Origin: VRUE01 sp963703335
GTDB lineage: Bacteria > Actinomycetota > Thermoleophilia > Solirubrobacterales > 70-9
Length of the DNA: 64,000 nucleotides
NCBI GenBank assembly: GCA_963703335.1
Contig: OY969812.1
Location: forward strand, 744,001-808,000
Direction: 5' to 3'
Of this stretch, positions 56,073 to 64,000 are shown one piece after another (position 1 is the stretch's first letter; each line of letters begins with the position of its first letter). The notes beneath the pieces are model-generated. The model saw nothing but the letters and a program-made list of their open reading frames with translations, ran no database searches and had not been told where the DNA came from. The translations under genes were made by a program, and so were the position numbers.

Positions 56073-58596
56073 CGGCGACCTCCGACTCCCGATCCGCCTC
56101 GGCGCCAGTGCGCGGCGGCGGAGTGCCAAACAGCGAAAAGAGACGACGCTCGCACGGGTCGGTCTGCAGTGGAACCGACTGCCCGTTGATGTCCCGGTAG
56201 TAGAAGCGCCCCGCGTTGAAGCCCAGAAAGCGCTGGATCAGTGCTGGGTCGTCGTCGTCGAGGCGCTGCTGGCGGGCCGAGCGGCGCGCTTCCTCCTCGG
56301 TCTCCACGCCGCCGGAGAAGTAGGCGCCGATCAGACCCTCGATCTCTTCGGCGTCAATGACCTGCTGCGTGGAGAGCAGGAGACTGAGGTTCTGAGAGCG
56401 GCTGAGCCGCGAGGTCCGGTCGAGCAGCGAGCGCCCGACCGAGGAGTCGAACAGCACCCAGGCCTCATCGAGCGCGATCACCGAGTGGCGCTGGGGATCG
56501 CGGGCGCACAGGGCCAGCGCGTACATCGCCACGAGCCGCAGCAGCGAGCTGCCCACGCGCTCCTCCGCCGCCATCTCGCTGCGCGGAGTGCCTGGCCGCG
56601 GCAGCGCCAGATTGCGGATCTGCAGCGAGATCACCCGCTTAGTGCCGACCTCGGCGACCTCCTTGCCGGGCAGTCCGAAGGCCAGCTTCGCGAGCCCTGC
56701 ATTCGCGTGGACCGACAGGGCCCGTCCGGCTTCCTCGGCGACCTCGCCGCCTTCTCCGAGGACCTCGACGACCTCGCCGAGGACGTGGTTGCGTTCCGCT
56801 CCGGCGCAGACCAGCTCCACCGCGGCGCGGATCTCGGTCTGCCACGGTGCCGGCACCGGGGCCGGCAGCACCTCCATGATGAAGCCGAATGCTGCATCGG
56901 CCTTGCCGTCCGGCGGGGCGATCCGCAGGGGATCGATCAGGCCCTGATAGCGCTCGTCGGGAGAGAGCACGATCTGCTCCATCTCCGCCGCCATCTCGGG
57001 GATCAGGTGCAGCTTGTGATCAGGGTGCTCGGGCGTCCCCTTGGGGTCGATGTCGACGATCGGACCCGAGCCCTGGAGGAAGGCCTGGTAGGTCAGCAGC
57101 TGCATCGCGACCGTCTTGCCTGAGCCTTGCGAACCGGTGAAGAGGATCGGTGGCGGGCGGTTCTGCTGGGACGCCTCGGCGAGGTCGAGACGGATCGGCT
57201 GGCGCGAGGGCGTCAGCGTGTAGCCGATGTAGGGCCCCATCTCCGACCCCGCGTGGCTGACCGCGGTCGGGACCATCGCCGCCACCTCCTCGGGCAGCAG
57301 GTGCTCGCGATAGGCGGCGAGCGGAAAGCGCTGGCCGGGCAGGGTTCCGAGGAAGATCTGGTGCTGGGCGCCGATCGGCCGGTGCAGTTCGATCCGCTGG
57401 CCAACCTCCGAGCGCAAGCGCTCGATCCGTTCCTCGAGCTCCTCCTCGCCCGCGGAGCTGGGAACGACATAGGTCAGCGCGCTGCGAAGAAGCGGCGGGT
57501 GATCGTTGCCGCCAAGCCGCCGCTGCAGATCTCGCGCCTCTGCCGGTCGATCCTCGGCATCGGGGGAGGCGCCGTGATCGGCGGCCGCCTCCTCCCGCCA
57601 CATCTGGTCGGCATCGACCATCCGCTTGCGAGCAAGCCGCTGCGCGTCGCGGTTTGGCAGGTATTCGCAGCTGAGACAGGCGTCGACAGGGAACTCGAGG
57701 TCGAGCGGAGTGAACATCAGCTCTGCCTCGGGGCCCGGAAAGTCGCGTTCCTCCGGCAGCGAGCCGCAAACGAGCATCGCCTGCCGGGAGATCCCCCGCT
57801 CGCTCTCTATCTCGAGGTGGCGACGGGCGATCCTGACGCGGTAATCAGCGTGCAGCCGCAGCAGATCCCACTGCGCCGGCTCGAAGCCGATCTCCTCACC
57901 GTCCTCACTCGTGATCGCCAGCGCCTGCGGGCGGAAGTTGGCATCGGTCGTCGGGTCTCCGAGGCCGCGCACATACGCGTGGCGCACTAGCCAGACGATC
58001 TCCGAGGCAAGCGCCCTCTCGGCCTCGAGGAAGTCGAGGATTCGCTCCTGCATGCGCCGCTCGGCGCGTTCGATCTCGACCAGCTTCGAGTAGCGCAGGC
58101 CGCGCGGATCGCCGATTCCGGCGGCGCTGGCAAAGCGCCGCCATGCGCCACCGACTCCGCCTTCGCCGAGGAGCTCCGCGATCCCGGTGCTGGCGTCTTG
58201 GAGCCGTACCGCCAAGTAGACGTCGGGGCGCACCGTCTCGCGCTCAGAGAGCGCGAAGGCATGGGCCCGCAACAGCGTCTCGAAGGCGGCCTTGCGCCGC
58301 TCGATCTCCTCGGCGCTGCCGTGGCGACGATCAAAGGTCTGCCAGGTGGAGGCGAGGTACTGACGCACAGAAAAGCGCCGCGCGATGCGGAGGATCTGAA
58401 AGTCCGCCGAGATCCGGTGGACAAGGCCCTCCAGCTGTCCCATCACCTCGAGCTTTCGCCCAGTGGAAAGGCCAGCGTAGCTCTGGCTCGCAAGCTTGTA
58501 GACGGCCCAGGCATCGCCCAGGTCACGGCCGAAGACGATGTTGCCGTAGATGAATGAGGGGCGCGGCCGTGGGCCCGCCGTCGGGACGCCGATCAC
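56059..58596 (-). CDS. VirB4/TraC-like conjugation ATPase
   Basis: 845 residues. Walker A is FTGSQGSGKTVAMQLLTYQA (~490), the strand PIVDIDPKGTPE (~520) follows, and Walker B is SVIALDEAWVLFDSS (~707). SRSQNLSLLLSTQQVIDAEE is the usual sensor-like segment. The N-terminal 450 residues form the VirB4 CagE-like domain. It drives assembly of the transfer apparatus at the cytoplasmic face. It overlaps the TcpE gene (four bases) and the VirB6-like gene (14 bases). Confidence 0.9.
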   Translation of the reverse strand: MIGVPTAGPRPRPSFIYGNIVFGRDLGDAWAVYKLASQSYAGLSTGRKLEVMGQLEGLVHRISADFQILRIARRFSVRQYLASTWQTFDRRHGSAEEIERRKAAFETLLRAHAFALSERETVRPDVYLAVRLQDASTGIAELLGEGGVGGAWRRFASAAGIGDPRGLRYSKLVEIERAERRMQERILDFLEAERALASEIVWLVRHAYVRGLGDPTTDANFRPQALAITSEDGEEIGFEPAQWDLLRLHADYRVRIARRHLEIESERGISRQAMLVCGSLPEERDFPGPEAELMFTPLDLEFPVDACLSCEYLPNRDAQRLARKRMVDADQMWREEAAADHGASPDAEDRPAEARDLQRRLGGNDHPPLLRSALTYVVPSSAGEEELEERIERLRSEVGQRIELHRPIGAQHQIFLGTLPGQRFPLAAYREHLLPEEVAAMVPTAVSHAGSEMGPYIGYTLTPSRQPIRLDLAEASQQNRPPPILFTGSQGSGKTVAMQLLTYQAFLQGSGPIVDIDPKGTPEHPDHKLHLIPEMAAEMEQIVLSPDERYQGLIDPLRIAPPDGKADAAFGFIMEVLPAPVPAPWQTEIRAAVELVCAGAERNHVLGEVVEVLGEGGEVAEEAGRALSVHANAGLAKLAFGLPGKEVAEVGTKRVISLQIRNLALPRPGTPRSEMAAEERVGSSLLRLVAMYALALCARDPQRHSVIALDEAWVLFDSSVGRSLLDRTSRLSRSQNLSLLLSTQQVIDAEEIEGLIGAYFSGGVETEEEARRSARQQRLDDDDPALIQRFLGFNAGRFYYRDINGQSVPLQTDPCERRLFSLFGTPPPRTGAEADRESEVADVPA

Positions 58597-59225
58597 TCGA
58601 CCACCACCTCGCGGTTACGAGGCACCCCGACTACCTTTCCTCGCAGCATCGGCGCGGCTCCACGCCGGCGACGAACGCGGTATCGGCGAGCTCGCGCCGA
58701 GCGCTGCTTGGGGTCGCGCAGCCACAGCGGCGCCCCCTCCACCTGCACCTCGGCCGGGTAGCGGAAGGTGACCGTGGCCGGTCCCTTTATGCGGCCCCTG
58801 ACTAGAAAGGACTCGCGAGCGTCGAAGGCGACCGCAACCTCCTCCTGAGGGACGACCACCTCGCCCTCCCGCGGACAGGGGCACAGCCCAGCCAGGGACC
58901 TGGAGCTGAGCGACCACCGCAGGAGCGAGGCGAGGACGTGATGCGGTGGACGCCCGTCGATCCGGCCCTGCATGAGCAAGAACGCGCCAGCGAGCGGCAG
59001 CCCGAGGTATGGGACCGCCGGACTCCAGAGGCCAATCAGCGGCCCGAGCAGAGGCAGCCGCGAGAGCGCGAACATCCCGAGCACCAGCACGAGGAAATAG
59101 CCGATTCCGCGCAACGGAACGCCGTGGGGGTAGGGGATCCGCCAGCGATCAAAGCGAAACAGTCGTCGCTCGATGCGAAACACCCGCCGGTAGCCGCGCA
59201 GCTGGATTCCTCGCGACTCGACCAT
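58593..59225 (-). CDS. TcpE-family conjugation membrane protein
   Basis: 210 residues. RGYRRVFRIERRLFRFDRWR is the TcpE-like cytosolic start. GIGYFLVLVLGMFALSRLPL and a second membrane segment (PYLGLPLAGAFLLMQGRIDG) follow, with RPPHHVLASLLRW after them, exactly the TcpE order. The C-terminal basic beta-rich part is an extension. TcpE is an essential inner-membrane component in Gram-positive conjugation systems, next to the VirB4-like ATPase as here. Confidence 0.75.
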   Translation of the reverse strand: MVESRGIQLRGYRRVFRIERRLFRFDRWRIPYPHGVPLRGIGYFLVLVLGMFALSRLPLLGPLIGLWSPAVPYLGLPLAGAFLLMQGRIDGRPPHHVLASLLRWSLSSRSLAGLCPCPREGEVVVPQEEVAVAFDARESFLVRGRIKGPATVTFRYPAEVQVEGAPLWLRDPKQRSARARRYRVRRRRGAAPMLRGKVVGVPRNREVVVE

Positions 59226-59274
59226 CGCCGCACCCCTCAGGCCGCCCGGCTCGTGTTATGAGGGCTCTCGACCC

Positions 59275-59655
59275 TCACAGCACGAACTGGTAGATCGAGC
59301 GGTAGAGCGATTCGACCTGGTCGGGCACCAGGAGAAACGCACCGATCACGACCGCGGCGACGAGGATCCCTATCGCGGCGCCGGCATTGCGCTGAAAGAC
59401 CGCCGCGCCGAGCGCGATCGCCACGATGATGAAGAACAGTGGGGCGAGTTCGTTCTGCAGGAGCGAAGCGGTCCGCGACCCGACCTGGGTTCGCGCCCCT
59501 TCGCCTCCGCCGCCGCCGCGACCGATCGCCGCTTCGGCACTTGAGACCGTGGTGATGGCTGGAACCGGCTTGCCCACGTCGGAACTCGGTGCCGCCAGTG
59601 CGACGCCCAAGAAGCCGACGAGAAGCAAGGCTCCCAGCGCCGTCAACTTGCGCAT
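59275..59655 (-). CDS. Small pilin-like/VirB2-type membrane protein
   Basis: 126 residues, GAGGAGGGG SD. MRKLTALGALLLVGFLGVAL is a signal segment. After a Gly-rich loop come two membrane helices (APLFFIIVAIALGAAVFQRN; AAIGILVAAVVIGAFLLVPD). The layout (signal, two helices, ~90-residue mature form) is that of VirB2/TrbC-like proteins. The assignment is by size, topology and operon position. Confidence 0.6.
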   Translation of the reverse strand: MRKLTALGALLLVGFLGVALAAPSSDVGKPVPAITTVSSAEAAIGRGGGGGEGARTQVGSRTASLLQNELAPLFFIIVAIALGAAVFQRNAGAAIGILVAAVVIGAFLLVPDQVESLYRSIYQFVL

Positions 59656-59714
59656 GGTGCATTCCCCTCCTCGAGGTTTCCGTCTGTGTCTGTTGCCGGC
59701 CGCTGGCATCGCGG

Positions 59715-60623
59715 TCAGCTCTGCTGGGAGATCGATTGGACGTAAGTCACTCGCCAGCCCGGGCCGAGCTGGGGGTTGGCAGCGCTCACCCGCCGCACGC
59801 CGACCTCGTAGCGCAGCGTGTAGGCCCCGCCGCGCGCGTCGGTGGCAGTGATCGTCGCCAGAACGGCACCGCCGCCGGCGCCATCCACCCAGTCGAGCTG
59901 ATCGACTCCCTTCAGCCCCAGCTGGTTAGTGGGCAACGTGACCGTCGCCGCGTCGGCAAGATCGGCAGAGAGGTTTTCGGCGTCGCCCGCCAGATAGTTG
60001 GTGAGCGCGCGCTTGACCAGCGCCGAGACTTCCTCTTCATCGACCGGTTCACCACTCTGGTCGGTGGTGCTGCGCGTGGTGCTGAGTGGGGGGCCGACGA
60101 AGGAGGGATAAGCGGCGAGATAAATCGCGCCACCCCGTTCGCGATCGACGGGCACCGAGAGGTACACCGCCTGTGCCGCGGTGCTGAGCTTCGCAGCGAC
60201 ATTTACGATCACGCCGCCTGCCAAGGGCCGCTGAACCTGCGCGACGGTGGCCCACTGCACCCTCTGGGATCCAGATTGTGGTGGCGAAAAGCCTGCTCCG
60301 ATTTCAAAGCCAGACGAAGCGAAGGACGCCAGGGCCTCTTCTCGCGCTTCAGGTCGGGCGCTGTCGTAAGTCAGATAGGCCTGGCTGAAAGCAAGCGCGA
60401 AGCTCTGCTCGGCGTAATCCAGGCGCGGGCCCTGCTGAGTAGCAACTGCGCTCGGCGCTGGCGGAGAGACGATCGAGCGCACCCCCGCCACGCACATCAG
60501 CACCACGAACGCGAGGAAGGCGTAGCGGGGCGCCCGCGCCCGCACGCGCCCATAGCGGGCCGAGGAGCGAAGTCCGGCCAGACGAGTCGTGGCCGAAGAC
60601 ATGGATTTCGCCGCCGTGTCCAT
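59715..60623 (-). CDS. TcpC-family conjugation protein (VirB8-like)
   Basis: 302 residues. After a basic start, APRYAFLAFVVLMCVAGVRS is the single membrane helix. Two NTF2-like domains outside include FALAFSQAYLTYDSARPEAR and, in the second, RALTNYLAGDAENLSADLAD, ending in a beta sheet (YTLRYEVGVRRVS; GWRVTYVQSISQ). This matches TcpC, which localises and supports the transfer channel. It lies between the pilin-like and the first operon gene. Confidence 0.75.
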   Translation of the reverse strand: MDTAAKSMSSATTRLAGLRSSARYGRVRARAPRYAFLAFVVLMCVAGVRSIVSPPAPSAVATQQGPRLDYAEQSFALAFSQAYLTYDSARPEAREEALASFASSGFEIGAGFSPPQSGSQRVQWATVAQVQRPLAGGVIVNVAAKLSTAAQAVYLSVPVDRERGGAIYLAAYPSFVGPPLSTTRSTTDQSGEPVDEEEVSALVKRALTNYLAGDAENLSADLADAATVTLPTNQLGLKGVDQLDWVDGAGGGAVLATITATDARGGAYTLRYEVGVRRVSAANPQLGPGWRVTYVQSISQQS

Positions 60624-60629
60624 CTTGGC

Positions 60630-61406
60630 CTAGAGCCCAAACTCCGACGAGCTCGAGCCGTCGTGAAGTCCGCCACCTTCGCTCGGTCCACTCGCCGGTG
60701 GCTCTGCTGAGGGGACCGGGGCGGGCGGTTCCGGTTCTGGCGGCAGGCTTTCGGCTGGGCCTTCCGGTGCTGGTGCGGGCACTTCCTCGACCTGACCGCT
60801 CGAGGTGGCGGTCGTGGTCGCATCCCGACGACGCTCTGCGTGGTGGCGCCCCGCGCGCTGCTGAGCCCTCCGCCTCTTCGCCCGACGCCTGGTCTGAGCT
60901 TTCTTCTGACGGACACGCTGTCGCTCCGCGGCCCCCTGTCGATGATCCTGCGAATGAGGGGGCTCAGCGGTTTGACTGAGGGCAGCATTTGCTCCCGTTT
61001 GGGCTGGCTCGCTCGCAGCTACGGAATGTGGCGGCGCGGACGAAGCAACCGTGTTGTCGGCGCCGGCCGGGACGAGAACGATGCGCACCAGAGCAACTGC
61101 GACCGCTAGGAGCGCAACCGCGACCGCGGCCTGCACACGAAGGGAAGGGGGCTTGCGCTTCGCCGACGAGCCCAGCGTGGAGTCGCCTCGGGAGCGCCCA
61201 GCCCCCTTCTCTTCGTGTGCGGCGTCGAACTCGTCTGGCAGCTCGAACTCATCAGGGAGCGAAGCGACCGCCAGCTCGACCTCATCACGTGGCGGAGCGA
61301 CAGCCACCGCGCTGGATGAGTCGATCCCGGTCGGGTCGCCCCAGGGATCCTCGACCGTGGCCCCTGGATCCTCGTCGCCAAATGAAAAGAAGTCGCTCTT
61401 ACCCAT
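60630..61406 (-). CDS. Single-pass membrane protein, first gene of the transfer operon
   Basis: 258 residues. An acidic cytosolic start (MGKSDFFSFGDEDPGATVED) and an Asp/Glu/Pro-rich stretch precede one membrane helix (QAAVAVALLAVAVALVRIVL). The outside part is Arg-rich then Pro/Ser-rich. No conserved domain is recognised. The topology suggests a scaffold of the transfer complex. The 257 bases upstream (61407-61663) hold no gene I can support and should contain the operon promoter. Confidence 0.6.
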   Translation of the reverse strand: MGKSDFFSFGDEDPGATVEDPWGDPTGIDSSSAVAVAPPRDEVELAVASLPDEFELPDEFDAAHEEKGAGRSRGDSTLGSSAKRKPPSLRVQAAVAVALLAVAVALVRIVLVPAGADNTVASSAPPHSVAASEPAQTGANAALSQTAEPPHSQDHRQGAAERQRVRQKKAQTRRRAKRRRAQQRAGRHHAERRRDATTTATSSGQVEEVPAPAPEGPAESLPPEPEPPAPVPSAEPPASGPSEGGGLHDGSSSSEFGL

Positions 61407-61663
61407 GTGGTGGCCTTCCGTGACGGCCGCTGGATGCGGCTGGCGCCCGAACCTCCGTTAGCTCGAGCCGTCACTGCCGTACACGCATGGGCAACCCCGT
61501 CCGCCACCCCCCTCGAGAGATCAATTGGCGGAAGCTGCTACTCCATGGAATTCACACCCGCATGCGGCCGCGGCCCTCGCTCAACACGCAAGGACTCCGG
61601 GTGAACTCAGTGCCAGTGGGTTACTGGCGAAAAGGCGCCGGGTTCATCAGGAGGCATGACGAT

Positions 61664-63136
61664 TCAGAGGCCAATTTCCCCTCCACCTCGGACTGGCGCG
61701 CCACCGCCGGATCCTTCTGAGCTCGGTGGACTACTGCCCCCAACACTGCTGCTTGAACCAACCGACGGCGTAGAGCTACTGCTTTCTCCGCCACCCGTGG
61801 GAGGCGCAGGAGACGAGGACCGCGGTGGCCTTCCGGTCGATTCGAGACCGAGCTCTTCCTCGGTTTGCGCGCCGGATTTAGAGGCAGGCCGCACCGGTTC
61901 TCTCGCCGGTGATTGGGCCTCTGCCTGCGTCGATCCAGGCTGTGAAGAGTGTTTGGATGAGGTCGCCGACGCGGGCGGGTCAGGATTCAGCGGCTGCGAC
62001 AATTCAGGCGTCGGAGTTGGTGCGAGGCGCTCCGCTCTCCTCTCGATCGGACGAGGAACTGACCGGTCGTGCTGCAGGCCGACCATCGCCAGGGGGCTCA
62101 CACCCAAGACGAGGCACGCTGCCCCGGCAGCTACGCCACCTCCGGTAATGCATGCGCCGGCGACCAATTTCGCGCTCGAGACCCCGATAGCCTGGCCTGC
62201 CGCTGCGTCGCCCCCCGATCCAGGCATTGACGTGGCCAGCTTGATGAGCTGCTCACGGAAGCGCTCCCGTAGACCGCGAGTCGCCTCGGGGGGAGCCTGC
62301 CCTGCGCCGAGAAAGCGGCCGGTGGCGTCGACGAGAACGCTAGCGTGGCCGTTGAGTGCTGCCGAGGCGCCTGCCGCGATTCCCAGGCCGCTCGCCACGT
62401 CGTAGAGGTAGTCGCGCATCCGGGCGGCCGTTTGCCGGCAGGCACGACAATGCGCCAGATGCGCCTCGACAACCATGGCCTCCTCGGACGACGCTGCATT
62501 CGAGACGAACCGCTGCAAGTGATTGCGCTCCATGTCCTTGCACCTGGCACCGCTGTCAATCTCCTCGAAGGCACGTAGCACGCGAGCGTTCGCTCGCTGA
62601 ATGATCTTGCGATAGGTGCGCCGACTGAGACCGGGGAAGTTCGCGAGGATCTCATCCGGCTCGAGGTCCAACTGGTGGCGCTGGATAAAGATTTTTCGGT
62701 CCCGCTCAGAGAGCGAGGCCACGGCCTCTCGCCCGATCGCCACGGTCTCCCGGCTCTCGGCCAGTTCGACCGGGGTCTCGGACCCTTCGTCGGCCACCGA
62801 ACCGGCGTCGGCTAGAGGCACCTTGTGAAGGACCCTTTGATGGCGACGCTCGTCGATGAGTCGCCGAGGACACGCAGTCTTCAGCAGATTGACCATCTGC
62901 GGGACGGCGAATTGCCGAGCGATCGGATCGACGGTCTGCATGACGCGCTCGAACGTCGCGGCGAATATCTCTTCCGCCTCCTCCTCCGAGCATCCTTCGG
63001 TTCGCAGCTGATTGAGACAACCAGCTCTTGCCGGTCCATAAGCCCGCCCGTAGAACCGGAGCGCCTCCTCGCTCACCTTTCCACTGCCGCTACTACCAGC
63101 CTGAGCCGTGACTTGTTCCTGGGGGCTAGCCTCCAT
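61664..63136 (-). CDS. ECF-type sigma factor with fused zinc finger, membrane helix and Ser/Pro-rich tail
   Basis: 490 residues. Region 2 lies at ~30-100 (CSEEEAEEIFAATFERVMQT), and region 4 near 140-190 (VASLSERDRKIFIQRHQLDL, LSRRTYRKIIQRANARVLRA). An anti-sigma-type zinc finger near 205-235 follows (HLAHCRACRQTAARMRDYL). A membrane segment lies around 320 (KLVAGACITGGGVAAGAACL), and the remaining ~150 residues are Ser/Pro/Gly-rich and probably outside. It is a sigma factor tied to its own membrane sensor. Directly upstream of the transfer operon, it may control it. Confidence 0.75.
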   Translation of the reverse strand: MEASPQEQVTAQAGSSGSGKVSEEALRFYGRAYGPARAGCLNQLRTEGCSEEEAEEIFAATFERVMQTVDPIARQFAVPQMVNLLKTACPRRLIDERRHQRVLHKVPLADAGSVADEGSETPVELAESRETVAIGREAVASLSERDRKIFIQRHQLDLEPDEILANFPGLSRRTYRKIIQRANARVLRAFEEIDSGARCKDMERNHLQRFVSNAASSEEAMVVEAHLAHCRACRQTAARMRDYLYDVASGLGIAAGASAALNGHASVLVDATGRFLGAGQAPPEATRGLRERFREQLIKLATSMPGSGGDAAAGQAIGVSSAKLVAGACITGGGVAAGAACLVLGVSPLAMVGLQHDRSVPRPIERRAERLAPTPTPELSQPLNPDPPASATSSKHSSQPGSTQAEAQSPAREPVRPASKSGAQTEEELGLESTGRPPRSSSPAPPTGGGESSSSTPSVGSSSSVGGSSPPSSEGSGGGAPVRGGGEIGL

Positions 63137-63170
63137 GAATCAGCGGTGTCCTCTCGCCAGAAAGGCGCGC

Positions 63171-63217
63171 GCCTCCATGGATGCCTGATCCCTCAGGGCA
63201 ACAGCATCCATGGAGGC
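63171..63217. repeat. 14-bp perfect inverted repeat
   Basis: GCCTCCATGGATGC (63171-63184) and GCATCCATGGAGGC (63204-63217) are exact complements with a 19-base loop. The arms lie between the end of the right-edge gene and the sigma gene start, and part of the arm (CCTCCAT) resembles the sigma start region. It could be a terminator (a short T-run follows on the minus strand) or an operator. Confidence 0.6.
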
Positions 63218-63251
63218 TCGGTTCCGCGGGCCATTTCCGATCGTTCCTGCC

Positions 63252-64000
63252 TTACCGTCCTGCCCTTGCCTTAGACGGCTTCGAGGCCGATCCATCTGAT
63301 CGCCCCCCTCGCCCCCCAGCGCAGGCACGCCGCGCCGGTCGCTTCGGGTGATGGCAGCTCGATCCCCGCTTTTTGCCATGACCACCCCGGGAGGTGCCAT
63401 TGCCATGCTTCGGCGGAGAGCGGTGCGGATAGACGATGACCTGGATCGGAGCCGAACTGCCTTCCCTGTAGGGATAGCCGCGCTGCTTTCGCACCTGGGC
63501 ACGCATGACGTATTCCGTCGCCTGACGGGTTTTGTTGAAGCGATAGCTCCCGGCGAATTGACCTTTAGGTCCAGTCGTCATCCGCCGGAACACAATCCAT
63601 CCGTCTCCCTTCTTTGCCTGCAGAACCACGAGCACTTCGTCGTTATGCGGACCGGGAAGAGCCCCGCGGAACCGCGCGACACCCTTGTTGTGAACCACCG
63701 TGCTCACAGCTTCGAACGAAGGGCGCACCTTCGTCACGAGCTCGACCTTGCTTGAGATTTCCCGATGCTGGGATCGGTAGTCCACCTTCAAATCGCGGGA
63801 GGCACCGGGCTTCACCGCGAATTCATAGCTGCCGTCCGCGTTCGTCATCGATACCCCAAGGAACTTCTGGGTCGTGTCCGTCACCACCGTGCTGAACACG
63901 CAAATCGGGGCGTCACCGACCGGACTGCCGGCGGCGTCGAGCAATTTGCCTTCGACCAACGCGCCACTTCCCTGCTTCACCAACTTTCGGCTCGCGCCAT
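63252..64000 (-). CDS. Surface-like protein with carboxypeptidase-regulatory-type beta repeats, 5' end outside window
   Basis: The frame is still open at the right edge, so the N-terminus is missing. SGALVEGKLLDAAGSPVGDA and NADGSYEFAVKPGASRDLKV are the typical carboxypeptidase-regulatory/SdrD-like beta-sandwich signature. A second beta unit follows (VARFRGALPGPHNDEVLVVL; GPKGQFAGSYRFNKTRQATE). The C-terminus is a very basic His/Arg/Lys tail. It is likely secreted and cell-wall bound. The role is unknown. Confidence 0.6.
   Translation of the reverse strand, partial: GASRKLVKQGSGALVEGKLLDAAGSPVGDAPICVFSTVVTDTTQKFLGVSMTNADGSYEFAVKPGASRDLKVDYRSQHREISSKVELVTKVRPSFEAVSTVVHNKGVARFRGALPGPHNDEVLVVLQAKKGDGWIVFRRMTTGPKGQFAGSYRFNKTRQATEYVMRAQVRKQRGYPYREGSSAPIQVIVYPHRSPPKHGNGTSRGGHGKKRGSSCHHPKRPARRACAGGRGGRSDGSASKPSKARAGR

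Noticed and set aside
63140..63502. Minus-strand 120-codon ORF at the right edge
   Set aside because: It overlaps the beta-repeat surface protein in another frame and has shadow composition.
1..64000. CRISPR array to go with the Csb2-like gene
   Set aside because: No regularly spaced 28-40 base repeats were seen. The only phased array (44.7 kb) has 21-base steps, far too short for repeat plus spacer.

Overview
The window is very GC-rich (by eye about two-thirds G+C or more). It is almost entirely coding, with nearly all genes on the minus strand, SD-led starts, and frequent GTG/TTG starts. The protein families (TcpC/TcpE-type conjugation proteins, a Replic_Relax domain, an ECF sigma factor fused to a zinc finger and membrane helix, an actinobacterial-IHF-like protein) point to an actinobacterium. 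Thermoleophilia/Solirubrobacterales is my guess, not shown by the sequence. The content is that of a large conjugative element, either a plasmid or an integrative conjugative element. I see no integrase, so I cannot tell which.

Layout. 1-1.1 kb: the 5' part of a secreted coiled-coil protein (chromosome-like), then a scar made of a truncated IS481-type transposase joined to a degraded arsC tail. 1.1-3.8 kb: a defence-like islet with an XRE regulator, an orphan Csb2-like (type I-G/I-U Cas5-Cas6) protein with a small partner, and a HEPN Abi-like toxin on the opposite strand. Palindromes precede both the regulator and the Csb2 operon. 3.8-44.1 kb: one long minus-strand run of about 65 genes, most of them small and unrecognised. 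They are joined by ATGA/GTGA/TGATG overlaps and separated by GC-rich hairpins. The recognisable genes handle DNA: sliding-clamp-like protein, N6-methylase-like protein without the catalytic motif, ParB, a VWA + MoxR pair, SNF2 helicase, TGT-like protein, RecB/Cas4-like exonuclease, RecT/Bet annealase, UvrD-like helicase, a ChlI-DprA fusion, SNase, an IHF-like protein and a RepB-like primase with a CHC2 zinc finger. 44.1-44.9 kb: a non-coding stretch with a phased GCGGAC repeat array, the best candidate for an origin or partition site. 44.9-63.1 kb: a secreted protein, two unknown proteins, a NERD nuclease, then the conjugation operon read right to left: membrane protein, TcpC, pilin-like protein, TcpE, VirB4, VirB6/TrbL, accessory protein, lytic transglycosylase, coupling ATPase fused to Replic_Relax. 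It is preceded by an ECF sigma gene. The window ends in a 5'-truncated surface-like protein.

How it fits together (inference): the transfer operon moves the DNA. The primase, clamp, exonuclease/annealase, helicases and DprA-like protein would convert and recombine incoming single strands. ParB and the repeat array would maintain the element. The front islet and the many small zinc-ribbon proteins would be protective or regulatory cargo. The most unusual items are the ChlI-DprA fusion, the orphan Csb2-like operon, the coupling-protein/Replic_Relax fusion, the ParB-VWA-MoxR-SNF2 block, and several short ORFs whose ends overlap both neighbouring genes.
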